A stretch of DNA of 64,000 nucleotides from contig NZ_CP031705.1 in assembly GCF_022701255.1 (NCBI RefSeq), positions 4,092,001 to 4,156,000 of the forward strand, in the 5' to 3' direction. The stretch comes from Microcoleus vaginatus HSN003. GTDB taxonomy: Bacteria; Cyanobacteriota; Cyanobacteriia; Cyanobacteriales; Microcoleaceae. Positions 7,171-16,306 of this stretch are shown here, piece after piece (the stretch's first letter is position 1; each line of letters opens with the position of its first letter). The notes beneath the pieces were generated by a model. The model saw nothing but the letters and a program-made list of their open reading frames with translations. It ran no database searches and was not told where the DNA came from. The translations under genes and the position numbers were made by a program.

Positions 7171-9426
7171 ATGACCCCACCGCCGCCGCCCCGCAAACCT
7201 CAAACCGTCTTGGGTGCGATTACCCAAGCAGTCCAGACTATTGCCAAGGTTAATTTTAACCAGCTAGCGCTGAAACCGAACGCCAAAGTACCCGAATTGT
7301 GGGTACAGGATGCGGGTGCAGCTAAAGCTGAGGTTTATCCGCTGTTGGGCGATCGATATTTATTAGGTCGATCGTCCAAATCTTCAGATATTGTAGTTCG
7401 CAATCCCGTTGTCAGTCACGTGCACTTATCCCTGTCGCGCGATACTCGGCGGCGGACTCCTTTTGTCATCAAAGATGAAGACTCCACAAACGGCATTTAC
7501 AATGGCAAAAGGCGAGTTAAAAGTATGTCCCTGCGTCACGGAGACGTGTTCACTTTAGGGCCACCGGAACTAGCCGCCGCTGTCAGAATTCAGTACGTAT
7601 ATCCGCCGCCTTGGTATGTGCAACTTGTGCGTTACAGCTTTTACGGCGTCAGCGGAATCACCGCTTTGATTGCCGTGTTGGTAGGCATGGAATCGACAAA
7701 GTTTAAAGTGCGGCCTCTGCCAAGAAGTATCAATGGCCCCGTGATTGTTTACGCCCGCGACGGGCAAACTCCCCTGCGTCCTCCTCAGAATAACGCTCAC
7801 TTAGAATTAAAACAATTGCAGGACTTTTCGCCTTATCTATCCAAGGCGGTACTTGCTTCGGAAGACAGTCGCTACAATTGGCATTTGGGAGTAGATCCGA
7901 TCGGAGTTTTGCGCGCGCTTTTGACCAATGTTCGCGGGGGAGGAATTCGCGAAGGTGGCAGCACTGTGACGCAGCAGTTAGCGAGGAGTTTGTTTCGAGA
8001 TTATGTGGGAACTCAAGATTCTGCGGGACGCAAGTTGCGGGAAGCTGTAGTTGCCTTGAAACTGGAGAATTATTACAGCAAAGACGAGCTGTTGCTGACT
8101 TATTTAAATCGCGTCTTTTTGGGAATTGACCTTTACGGTTTTGAGGATGCGTCTCGGTTTTATTTTGGCAAATCAGCGAAGGATTTAACTTTGTCAGAGG
8201 CGGCAACTTTGGCGGGAATTTTGCCTGCTCCCAACAGTTTTAATCCGATTCAAAATTATCAGTTAGCGGTGCAGTATCGCGATCGAGTAATCGAACGAAT
8301 GCGCGCTCTGGGGACGGTTTCTCAGGAAGAAGCCGATCGCGCGAGGCGATCGCGAATTGAGATCAATCCCAAAGCCCGCCAATATCTGCAAAGTACGATC
8401 GCTCCTTATTTCTACAGTTATGTATTTGACGAATTGGAGTTTTTGCTGGGGGAACAGTTAGCCCGAGAAGGCAATTTTATTGTAGAAACAGGTTTGAATC
8501 CCGGGTTGCAAAAGTTGGCGGAAAGTTCCCTCAGAAATGCTGTTGAAAATGTGGGAGCCAGTGCAGGTTTTTCTCAAGGAGCCGTGGTTACTCTCAATAG
8601 TACAACCGGGGAAGTCTTAGCTTTAGTTGGGGGCGTAGATTATTTAAAAAGTCAGTTTAATCGGGCTACTCAAGCTTTGAGACAGCCCGGTTCTACATTT
8701 AAGATTTTCACCTATGCAGCCGCCCTAGAACGGGGAATCTCACCCGATAAAACTTATTCTTGCGCCCCCCTTTCCTGGGGAGGACAAAGTTACAGTGGTT
8801 GCGAAAGAAGCAGCGGCAGTGCTGATATGTATCGGGGTTTAGCACAGTCGGAAAATGCAGTTGCTTTGAGAATAGCGCAACAAGATGTCGGTTTAGAAAA
8901 TGTAGTGCAAATGGCTAGGCGTTTGGGGATTACTTCTGAACTGCGTTCTAACCCGGGTTTAGTATTAGGTGAAAGTGAAGTTAATGTGTTGCAATTAACC
9001 GGGGCCTTCGGGGTTTTGGCGAACCGGGGTTTGGGAAATCGCCCCCACGTCATCAAGCGAATTATTGACAGCAGCGATTGCAAAGATCGAAATGATTTTA
9101 ACAGTTGCCGGGTGATTTATGACTATCAAAAAGATGGCATTGCCAATCGGCAGTTAGTTTCTGAAGCGGTAGCGGATACGATGACTGATATGCTGCAAGG
9201 TGTGGTGCGCGGAGGTACGGGTAGCAGTGCTGCTTTGGGGTTAGGAGAAGCTGGAAAAACAGGCACAACTAATGATAATAGAGATTTGTGGTTTGTCGGT
9301 TATATTCCGAGTCAGCAACTGGTGACAGGAGTTTGGTTGGGAAATGATGATAATTCTCCGACTGCGGGAGGTAGTGGAAATGCCGCTCAGTTGTGGGGGG
9401 AGTATATGCGGCAGGTGGCGCGTTGA
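7171..9426 (+). CDS. FHA-domain class A penicillin-binding protein (PBP1A type)
   Basis: A bifunctional peptidoglycan synthase of 751 residues. An N-terminal FHA domain (about 45-125, with LLGRSSKSSDIVV and STNGIYN) binds phosphothreonine. Then come one membrane helix (about 150-170), a GT51 glycosyltransferase domain (EDSRYNWHLG at about 230; GGSTVTQQLARS), and a transpeptidase domain with SxxK in GSTFKIF (about 508), SEN, and KTGTT (about 693). The frame is open from a TTG at 7117, but ATG 7171 fits the family better. The FHA domain suggests control by Ser/Thr kinases; two are encoded in this window. Confidence 0.93.
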   Translation: MTPPPPPRKPQTVLGAITQAVQTIAKVNFNQLALKPNAKVPELWVQDAGAAKAEVYPLLGDRYLLGRSSKSSDIVVRNPVVSHVHLSLSRDTRRRTPFVIKDEDSTNGIYNGKRRVKSMSLRHGDVFTLGPPELAAAVRIQYVYPPPWYVQLVRYSFYGVSGITALIAVLVGMESTKFKVRPLPRSINGPVIVYARDGQTPLRPPQNNAHLELKQLQDFSPYLSKAVLASEDSRYNWHLGVDPIGVLRALLTNVRGGGIREGGSTVTQQLARSLFRDYVGTQDSAGRKLREAVVALKLENYYSKDELLLTYLNRVFLGIDLYGFEDASRFYFGKSAKDLTLSEAATLAGILPAPNSFNPIQNYQLAVQYRDRVIERMRALGTVSQEEADRARRSRIEINPKARQYLQSTIAPYFYSYVFDELEFLLGEQLAREGNFIVETGLNPGLQKLAESSLRNAVENVGASAGFSQGAVVTLNSTTGEVLALVGGVDYLKSQFNRATQALRQPGSTFKIFTYAAALERGISPDKTYSCAPLSWGGQSYSGCERSSGSADMYRGLAQSENAVALRIAQQDVGLENVVQMARRLGITSELRSNPGLVLGESEVNVLQLTGAFGVLANRGLGNRPHVIKRIIDSSDCKDRNDFNSCRVIYDYQKDGIANRQLVSEAVADTMTDMLQGVVRGGTGSSAALGLGEAGKTGTTNDNRDLWFVGYIPSQQLVTGVWLGNDDNSPTAGGSGNAAQLWGEYMRQVAR

Positions 9427-9876
9427 AATCATTAGTCATTAGTCATTAGTTAGTAGTTAGTAGTTAGTAAGGTGTGGTGCATTTAAATTGTATGTGGAGG
9501 GCTGGCTTTCCTGCCCAACCTCTACTTCTCATATCGTTTCCGGCTGCATCGGAATGATAAATTAGACGGCAATTTATGAATGATTTTTACAAGTCGCCAC
9601 CTATCTCGGCGCAATTTTCAGTTGTTCGATTCACAGTCAACAGTCAACAGTCAACATCATTCCGGTGCAACCGGCATTGATATCACAAGAGTAAAAGTTT
9701 ATTTGACCATGCAATTTAAATGCGGAGTAGCTTAGTCATTTTACTTATGACTAATGACTACAGATGCAATATTTAAATTTATTCTACAGTCTGAGAAACT
9801 GAGCTAAAGCTAAGGCTCCCCGCGAGCAATGAAATCAATAGGTTATTGATTTCCAGGCTAATTAGGGTTAACTGAG
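9427..9876. other. Intergenic, repeat-rich, no gene seen
   Basis: Contains a TTAGTCA/TTAGTAG-type heptamer tract at about 9428-9470, a short AACAGTC array at about 9626-9652, and a TTCCGGTGCAACCGG element resembling one at about 6888-6905. No ORF with coding character was seen. Confidence 0.6.
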
Positions 9877-10476
9877 CTATGATTTTTTCATGGCTTGGGT
9901 TGTTCGTCTCCAAAGCGATCGCACATATTTTCGTTGGTCGATCGTGTGCAGTACAATAAAGGCCAGGAAAGTATAAGCAATCCAGAAATGTAAATCTCCT
10001 GCAAAATCTACAACCGCTGCATTTTTAGGAAAGATATCTGGCAACGTTGCAACCCAGAAGAAAGGGACATTCCCGCTCTTATATGAATTAGAGAGGAAAA
10101 ATCCGCTCAGAGGAACCGCTACCATGAACAGATAAATTGCCGTGTGCAATAGAAACGTGCGAATCCACTCGCCTGTAAACTTGGGAAGCCGGCGCGTGTA
10201 CTTACGCCACCAAACCCGCTGCAAAATGAAAATCCGCCAAGTTAGCAATGCCATTGTCAAGACTCCAATCGATTTGTGGAAAGTATAAGCGTTACCTCGT
10301 AATGGTATAGTGTCTGGCATTTTTACCATCCCAAACCCCCCAACCCACAGCAGCAGATAACAGGTTGCCATCACCGCGTGCATTGACCATAATTGCTTGA
10401 AGGCTGAATTTGCTCTAGGCTGGGGCTTTGTTTCTTGGGGAACTAATTGGGAACTCATCGAATACCTGCTAAACAT
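9877..10476 (-). CDS. Cytochrome b561-type membrane protein
   Basis: A 199-residue protein with four hydrophobic helices and His residues in the helices (LWSMHAV, AYTFHKSIG, LLHTAIY, LHFWIAYTF and IVLHTIDQR), as in prokaryotic cytochrome b561 (b/b6 superfamily). It should bind haem b and pass electrons within the membrane. The partner is not evident. An internal Met at 10458 has a better AGG-type site than the first ATG, so the true start may be six codons later. Confidence 0.8.
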   Translation of the reverse strand: MFSRYSMSSQLVPQETKPQPRANSAFKQLWSMHAVMATCYLLLWVGGFGMVKMPDTIPLRGNAYTFHKSIGVLTMALLTWRIFILQRVWWRKYTRRLPKFTGEWIRTFLLHTAIYLFMVAVPLSGFFLSNSYKSGNVPFFWVATLPDIFPKNAAVVDFAGDLHFWIAYTFLAFIVLHTIDQRKYVRSLWRRTTQAMKKS

Positions 10477-11107
10477 TGAATGGTGTTTGGGTTCTGTCAG
10501 TCGATTTTAGATTTTAGATTTTAGATTTTAGATTTACTCCACAGATGAATTTGAGAGCTGGAACTAGGGTCTAAAATATTTATATCTCCACGATTTAAGT
10601 CGGAGGCTTGTATCCATTTTTGGGCGGAGTCATTCAATATATGCAAGTTCTATCAATCTGAGATCAACTATTGATTAAGATTCTGTAGGTTTCTGGTGAC
10701 CAAGGCGAAGGAGAAAATACTCTATCTTGCAGTACAGGAATCGAAACCCACATTTATGCAACCGGAACTCAGGAAGCAAAGCCTCAAAAAACGTCCCAGA
10801 AAAATACTATCAAATTATCCCCCAACAACACGCGATGATTGCCCACAAACCGCGAGATTTTCCGCCTGCTTGCGGTGACATCCAGTGCTGGAGGCAAAAC
10901 CCATGAACAACAGATGCTGCGATTGCTTTCCGTCGCCACGCGAAAGCTAACGCTCAAGAGTGAGCTATGACATCGATATGTCATTGATGCGTCCTGGAAT
11001 GACATCGGAATGACACCGGCGGGCCCTGATCCCCGCTGGCGAGCCAAATCAGAGGGAGCGAAATCAAAGCGATCGCAATTAGATCGCTTCTGACCCCATC
11101 CTCCCCC
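10477..11107. other. Intergenic, no convincing gene
   Basis: A TTTTAGA heptamer tract lies at 10503-10536; the same motif appears at about 16268-16300, 55424-55442 and 59306-59325. The remaining sequence has only short ORFs without recognisable similarity (for example GTG 10696 to 10878) and may be decayed DNA. Confidence 0.5.
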
Positions 11108-11875
11108 TTATTCTACAGTCTGAGAAACTGGCCGACAGCCAGACAATATTGAATGCAAGTTGACGACGTTTCCGATTACCGCGATCGCAGGTGCTGCAAA
11201 TCCGGCCGCCTCAACTTGCTCTACAATTGTACCCAAAGTTCCGATCAATTCTTCTTGTTCCGGCCGCGTTCCCCAGCGCACTAATGCTATGGGCGTTTCT
11301 GCACTCAATTCGGCCGCGGTCAACTGACCGATAATGTAAGGCAAATTGTGGATTCCCATGTATACTACAATGGTTTCGGAGCCACGGGCGATCGCCTGCC
11401 AATTTACCTCCGGCCGATATTTTCCCGCTGATTCGTGACCGGTGACAAAGGTGACAGAGGAACTGTACGATCGATGTGTTAAAGGAATTCCCGCATAAGC
11501 AGGGGCCGCAATCCCAGAAGTTACGCCGGGGACGACTTCTACCGACACTCCAGCTTTTACCAACTCTTCCATTTCTTCGCCGCCGCGGCCGAAGATAAAC
11601 GGATCGCCGCCTTTGAGACGAACTACGATCGCATTATCTCCAGCTTTTTCTATCATTAACTGAGTTGTTTCATCTTGCATTAACGAGTGACGGCCTTTGC
11701 GTTTTCCGGCATCAATTCGTTCTGCTTGGGGGTTGATTGCTGCCAAAATTTGAGGGCTGACTAAAGCGTCATAAATCACCACATCCGCACACTCTAACAG
11801 AGCTTTTCCCTTCAAGGTCATCAAACCCGGATCTCCAGGCCCCGCACCTACTAAATACACTTTTCCTAAAGACAT
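11108..11875 (-). CDS. cobA: Uroporphyrinogen-III C-methyltransferase
   Basis: A 255-residue SUMT, which transfers two methyl groups from SAM to uroporphyrinogen III to give precorrin-2 for siroheme and cobalamin. Family motifs are clear: VGAGPGDPGLMTLKG at the N-terminus, VVRLKGGDPFIFGRGGEE, then THRSYSSSVTFVTGH. An upstream ATG (11917) overlaps the preceding stop as ATGA, but its 14 extra residues are low-complexity and not part of the family; AAGGAAG before ATG 11875 favours this start. It forms an operon with the chelatase. Confidence 0.93.
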   Translation of the reverse strand: MSLGKVYLVGAGPGDPGLMTLKGKALLECADVVIYDALVSPQILAAINPQAERIDAGKRKGRHSLMQDETTQLMIEKAGDNAIVVRLKGGDPFIFGRGGEEMEELVKAGVSVEVVPGVTSGIAAPAYAGIPLTHRSYSSSVTFVTGHESAGKYRPEVNWQAIARGSETIVVYMGIHNLPYIIGQLTAAELSAETPIALVRWGTRPEQEELIGTLGTIVEQVEAAGFAAPAIAVIGNVVNLHSILSGCRPVSQTVE

Positions 11876-11913
11876 TTTTCTTTCTTCCTTTACCTCTTCT
11901 GTGCCTCGGCGGT

Positions 11914-12693
11914 TCATTTTTGAATTAAATCCCTAATTAAGTCTGCTAATTCTACACTTGGCCCTAGAGGATTTGCGAGATGAAGTTCCGCGGCAGGAAA
12001 TTGCTGCTTTAGCTGTGCGACATTTTTGGCGATCGCATCTGTAATTCCTCCATTAAATAAGAAGTATGGCACAATTCCTATTTGCTGCTGTCCACCACGA
12101 ACCAAACTCTCAATTTGCTCTGACAAACTCGGCTTTACCGACCAATACGCTGTTTGTACACCGAGTTGGCTGGCGATTTCCTCAACAATCGAGTTACCTC
12201 CGGGGCGACGGCTGCCGTGAGATAATAAAATCCATTTTGGCAATAGCAGATTGGGCAGAAAAGTCACCTCTTGCATCTGACTTTTTACCAATTGTGTTAA
12301 GCCTGCTTTCTGGGAACCTAAATGCGGGCGCAATTCAATTTTTAGCTTGTCACCAAAAGTTTTTTGGGCAAGTTCCACCTCTGCCGGTATGTCTTCGGCG
12401 ACGTGAACTCCCGGCAATAAAAATACAGGCATGATTTGCAATTCTGTCACTCCCAGCGACAGGGTACGTTCGCCAAAACTGCAAATTTGTTCGTGCAGCG
12501 GTGCGGGCCCGAGCTCTAAGGTGGCGGTTGCTACTGCGGGGAACGATTCAGCCGAATTTTGAGACAGCAGTTGACCTAGGTTTTCCAAAGCTTGTTGGGG
12601 TCTGGGGTCGCGGCTGCCGTGAGAAACTAATAAATAGGTGGATGATCGCAATTTCAATATAGATTGGATGTTAATGTTCGATCCGGATTTCAA
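11914..12693 (-). CDS. Sirohydrochlorin chelatase (CbiX/SirB type)
   Basis: A 259-residue protein with two CbiX domains in tandem. Each starts with a Ser-His-Gly-Ser-Arg motif (LLVSHGSRDPRP at about 22 and ILLSHGSRRPGG at about 153), which provides the metal-chelating His. It inserts iron (or cobalt) into sirohydrochlorin, the step after CobA, and the two genes lie together. The two-domain form is common in cyanobacteria. Confidence 0.9.
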   Translation of the reverse strand: MKSGSNINIQSILKLRSSTYLLVSHGSRDPRPQQALENLGQLLSQNSAESFPAVATATLELGPAPLHEQICSFGERTLSLGVTELQIMPVFLLPGVHVAEDIPAEVELAQKTFGDKLKIELRPHLGSQKAGLTQLVKSQMQEVTFLPNLLLPKWILLSHGSRRPGGNSIVEEIASQLGVQTAYWSVKPSLSEQIESLVRGGQQQIGIVPYFLFNGGITDAIAKNVAQLKQQFPAAELHLANPLGPSVELADLIRDLIQK

Positions 12694-12710
12694 ATAATTA
12701 TAACACCGTG

Positions 12711-12866
12711 GGGCGCGTCACTTAAAAATTACTCAACACAAAAGTTCGATATCCTAGGGTGCGCGGCTTAAAAATTACTCAACACTGGGCTTAAAATTTA
12801 TAAGCCGCACACCTTACAAAAGAAGGTGCGCGGCTTAAAAATTACTTAACACTGGGCTTAAATCTT
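12711..12866. repeat. Direct repeat, about 65 bp period
   Basis: The motif GGTGCGCGGCTTAAAAATTA, followed by CTCAACACTGGGCTTAAA, begins at 12758 and again at 12824, with a weaker copy at about 12711. It fills the gap between the chelatase and the catalase genes. Confidence 0.75.
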
Positions 12867-12897
12867 CACTCGCCACCCAGGTTACACAAATCTTAAA

Positions 12898-13581
12898 TTA
12901 AGCTTTGGGAGCGGGATCGGCAATGTATTGGAAAGTAGGTTCCGAGTTCCAAGGCCCGCGTTCATCCTTGCCATTTGTGGACAAGTTAAAGTAGAGATCC
13001 ACAGTGGAATCGGGGGGAATATTGCCGAACATCGGATCGGTGAGTTTGCCCACCGATTCCAAAGCTTTCATGAACATTTGAGTGTGAGAAATTTCGCGAG
13101 TCAGCAGGAACTGCAGCGTCTTTTTCGTTCCCATATCCGGTGCTAGTTTAATCAACTCTTCGTAGGTTTGGCGAGCTCCTCCTTCGGCAGCGATATTAGC
13201 GCGCAAATCGCGCACCACTTCTCCGCCTTCGTTGATATAAGCAGCCGTCCAAGCTTGACCTTGGCTGTCTAACAAGTGTGGGCCTACGCCGCGCACCGCA
13301 AACAAAGTGCTTTTATAAGCTTCTGTTTGGTCAGAGTTTTTGGTGTGCATTTCGATGAGTTGACCCACCATTTCTAAGTGGCTGAATTCTTCGAGCGCAA
13401 TATCTTGAAGCATATCCTTAATCCCTGCATCTTCACAGTGGAATGACTGCACCCAGTATTGCAGAGCTGCTGTCAGTTCTCCGGTTGCTCCGCCAAACTG
13501 TTCTAGGAGCAATTGGGCAAAACGGGGATTGGCTTCGTCTACAGTCACCGCCGCCATTAATTGTTTTTTGTGAAAAAACAT
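12898..13581 (-). CDS. Manganese catalase family protein
   Basis: A 227-residue ferritin-like di-manganese catalase, which breaks down hydrogen peroxide. The metal ligands are visible in four helices: GELTAALQYW (Glu), EEFSHLEMV (Glu and His), AAEGGARQTYEE (Glu), and TREISHTQMF (Glu and His). A GAGAGGT motif lies upstream of the ATG. Length is shorter than the classical 270-300 residue enzymes but usual for cyanobacterial ones. Confidence 0.88.
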   Translation of the reverse strand: MFFHKKQLMAAVTVDEANPRFAQLLLEQFGGATGELTAALQYWVQSFHCEDAGIKDMLQDIALEEFSHLEMVGQLIEMHTKNSDQTEAYKSTLFAVRGVGPHLLDSQGQAWTAAYINEGGEVVRDLRANIAAEGGARQTYEELIKLAPDMGTKKTLQFLLTREISHTQMFMKALESVGKLTDPMFGNIPPDSTVDLYFNLSTNGKDERGPWNSEPTFQYIADPAPKA

Positions 13582-13771
13582 GGATTGATACCTCTCTTTA
13601 ATTCTGTTGTGTCTCAGGATCGCAGACTTTATCTGTGTTCGCCTTCAGCATCCATTGTGCGACAAGCGATCGCACCGAGCCTCGGTCAATGGATACATCT
13701 CTCGCGACAAATTTCTCTGCTTTCAGGTAGAGTTTAAAGTTAAAATTTTAGTTAGTTAGTCGGTACAAATA

Positions 13772-14188
13772 CTACAATTTACAAGCTGCATTATTGTCGC
13801 ACTCGGTTAATTTTGCCGATAAAGCATCGAGATGCCGCAGCCACTGAATGCCACCAACCCAACTGCGAGAGGGGAGGTGTCCGATTGGTGCTTGCTGATT
13901 AAATTTAATCGGCCCTAAAGTAGTAGTAGAATTGTAGGTTTGCCAATTGACCCGATCGCAAAATCTGATATAGTCTCCCTTAACGCTTTCGTAAATCTGC
14001 TTTTGGACGCTGAAGCCAAACCGACCTTGACTGTAGTGCAGCCACAGGCGATCGACTGTTTGCAAATCTTCGCAGGGTATCTGGTAAATTTGGCTTATTT
14101 CTAGCTGAGTTTCCGGTGGCTGGGAAAGAGATTGACACATCAAGCCCCAAGTTTCGCGATCGGCTTCTTTCCACTTTTTGTTAGACAA
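13772..14188 (-). pseudogene. GUN4 domain, cut off from the upstream kinase by a stop codon
   Basis: A 138-residue open frame that is nearly all GUN4 domain (RFGFSVQKQIYES, GDYIRFCDRVNW, LPSRSWVGGIQWLRHLD). The domain really starts about 8 residues earlier (VDYTKLRDFLSNKKW), where no start codon is available except the TTG at 14188. The frame is continuous with the kinase gene upstream: exactly 27 sense codons separate the kinase TAA (14270-14272) from this ORF. Cyanobacteria commonly have kinase-GUN4 fusions, so this is most likely the detached C-terminal half of one. Confidence 0.8.
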
Positions 14189-14269
14189 AAAATCGCGCAG
14201 TTTGGTATAATCAACTCCCCATGCAGAAATTAGGGTGGGCTCGATATTTGAAGTATTTGAACTAACCGA

Positions 14270-15307
14270 TTAGGAAAAATGTTCTGCACAATGGGCGACG
14301 GCATTGGTCGGTAAAATTGGGGAATCAGGAGCTTGTAGTGCGCTGATATCGGTTGAGTTGTCGCTATTACCGAGAGCAGGAGCGATCGGTTTTTGGGGCG
14401 ACAGCAAATTTTGATGACGAATATCTAAAGCTGCTTGGATATCTTGCAAAACTTCCGCAGCCAAACTGTACCGCTGATTGAGAGGAGTTTGCAGCAATTT
14501 ATCTAAAATTTCGCCTAACTCATCGCTAATACTCGTGGCTTTGGGGAGAAACTCGCGCCACCACCAGCGCTCGTTGTTGCAGTCGTACATATCCAAGGGA
14601 GGAACTTGCGTCATTAGGCGAATGCAAGTAACACCTAAACTGTAAAGGTCGCTAGCAGGAAATACTTTGCCACGCATTTGTTCGGGAGCTACATAATCTT
14701 GACTGCCAATGAGCGTTGCTGGACGAAGCATGGCTGAATCAGTCAGCAGTTTGGCAATGCCGAAATCGATCAAGACGAGTTTGTTGTCCGATTGGCGGCG
14801 GATAATATTTTCTGGTTTGATGTCGCGGTGAATGACGCGCTTGTCATGGATAAATTGCAGCACTGGCAATAAGTCTTGCAGCAGTTGCCAAATTTGCTCT
14901 TCATCGTATACACTGTTGTCTAATTCTTGTTTAAGAGTCGATCCCCCTATAAACTCTTGAACTAAATAAATATGACCTTCTTGTTCAAAGCAGGCTAATA
15001 ATGTAGGGATTTGCGGGTGTTTTCCGAGTTCGTCTAAACGGACGCCTTCTTGCCGAAATAATTCAACGGCTTTGTTAAAAATTTTGGGATCGCGGTCGTA
15101 AAAATAAAATTGCTTGACTGCACAGGGGGGTAGAGATGGGATGTCTTCATCAATGGCTAGGAAAGTTTTACCAAATCCGCCTCTACCTAAAAGTTCAATC
15201 GGGCGATATCGCTGTCTCAGCACCAGGTTAAAGCCGCAGTTTAAGCAAAATTGTGCGGCGTTGGAGTTTTGAGGATTTTGACATTCAGGGTTCACACAGT
15301 AGCTCAT
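14270..15307 (-). CDS. Ser/Thr protein kinase with N-terminal zinc ribbon (truncated fusion)
   Basis: A 345-residue Hanks-type kinase. Cys4, Cys9, Cys21 and Cys24 form a zinc-ribbon-like start. The kinase domain (about 33-285) has LLGRGGFGKTFLA, the AVK lysine, VIHRDIKPENII, LIDFGIAKLL and YVAPEQMRG, so it looks catalytically complete. It ends at TAA 14270-14272 in a linker, after which the same frame goes on into a GUN4 domain. ATG 15307 is chosen over upstream in-frame codons because the zinc ribbon begins there. Confidence 0.88.
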   Translation of the reverse strand: MSYCVNPECQNPQNSNAAQFCLNCGFNLVLRQRYRPIELLGRGGFGKTFLAIDEDIPSLPPCAVKQFYFYDRDPKIFNKAVELFRQEGVRLDELGKHPQIPTLLACFEQEGHIYLVQEFIGGSTLKQELDNSVYDEEQIWQLLQDLLPVLQFIHDKRVIHRDIKPENIIRRQSDNKLVLIDFGIAKLLTDSAMLRPATLIGSQDYVAPEQMRGKVFPASDLYSLGVTCIRLMTQVPPLDMYDCNNERWWWREFLPKATSISDELGEILDKLLQTPLNQRYSLAAEVLQDIQAALDIRHQNLLSPQKPIAPALGNSDNSTDISALQAPDSPILPTNAVAHCAEHFS

Positions 15308-15928
15308 ATTGATTTTAGATTTTATATTGCGGACAAGACTTTTTTTTAAACGAACCGCGAAGATGTGAAGCTGCGCGAAGGAAGAGGGAAGAGAGAAGAG
15401 AGAGAAGAGGGGTGGTTGAGAACTCATGCGGTGTGGGATAAGCTGTCCCGCTTCTTGTGTTGCATTTTTCGGGCGGGCGGGAAACCCCACAAGCATTTCA
15501 TCTGAGATGTTGCACCATTCTCAATAAGGCTTTTAGGGGCGGGCTAGAAGAGCCATCCTACAAGAAATTCATTCTTTGTGGAACAGGCATCTTGCCTGTT
15601 CTTGAGAATGGGGCAAGATGTGAGTTTTATTCAACTGGAGTGTAAAATTTAGATGCGCCTGGGCTGATAAGGCTATTTTAATGCGCTGGATCGAATCGGG
15701 ACGCTGCCAAAGCTACCGAACCCAAGCCGCATGGCTGCTGGGGGCGATATAATTGCCGATCGCACAGGCCGATCGCGCAGACCGAAAATTGTGCTAAACT
15801 CTTACTGTGCTTGGAATTTGACGCACAATCGATCTGTCTGGTTCAGGGACGCTCAGAAATATTTCAAAATATTTTTGCCTTACCCCTAGACTTGTGCTGA
15901 GATCTGATGCTATAGTTAGAAACGTTAT
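15308..15928. other. Intergenic, repeats only
   Basis: Holds a GA/CT-rich tract (about 15386-15412), the palindromic repeat around GGAACAGGCATCTTGCCTGTT (about 15578-15625), and a TAAAATTTAGATGCGCCTGG element that recurs at about 23771. No gene is supported. Confidence 0.6.
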
Positions 15929-16002
15929 GGCGAGTGTAGCCAAGTGGTTAAGGCAGTGGTTTGTGGTACCACCATTCGTGGGTTCAATTCCCATCATTCG
16001 CC
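15929..16002 (+). tRNA. tRNA-His (anticodon GTG)
   Basis: The acceptor arm GCGAGTG (15930-15936) pairs with CATTCGC (15995-16001), and the extra G at 15929 opposite C at 16002 is the G-1:C73 pair special to tRNA-His. The anticodon stem GTGGT/ACCAC encloses the loop TTGTGGT with anticodon GTG. The T-loop GGTTCAATTCC is normal. CCA is not encoded. Confidence 0.95.
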
Positions 16003-16068
16003 CTTTTGATTCTCAACTGTTTAATACGATCGCCCGTCGCCTGTACGGTAATTTGCGATCGTCGTAGG

Positions 16069-16096
16069 GTGTGCATTGCACACCTTAATTTTTTTT
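16069..16096 (+). terminator. Possible terminator after tRNA-His
   Basis: GGTGTGC-ATT-GCACACC forms a perfect 7 bp stem and is followed by TTAATTTTTTTT. It lies 67 bp after the tRNA. It could instead be a dispersed palindrome. Confidence 0.45.
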
Positions 16097-16306
16097 GGGA
16101 GGTCGCGGTTCTGTCGCCACAAGTTCCGATGTGCTAATCTTAAATCCGGCGTTGCTGAATACAGGTAGGAATTCCGATTTCGGAATTGCTATAAGCCCTC
16201 GGAGGGTGAGTTTTGTGAGATCAAGCGAAAAGTTGATTCATACCGTGAATCAGCAACACCCTTAAATCCAATCTAAAATCTAAAATCTAAAATATAAAAT
16301 CAAAGT

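Noticed and set aside
10696..11047. ORFs in the gap between the b561 and cobA genes
   Set aside because: Short, weak starts, no ribosome binding site and no recognisable similarity.
15794..15997. Minus-strand ORF over tRNA-His
   Set aside because: It lies on the antisense strand of a well-supported tRNA and has no coding character.
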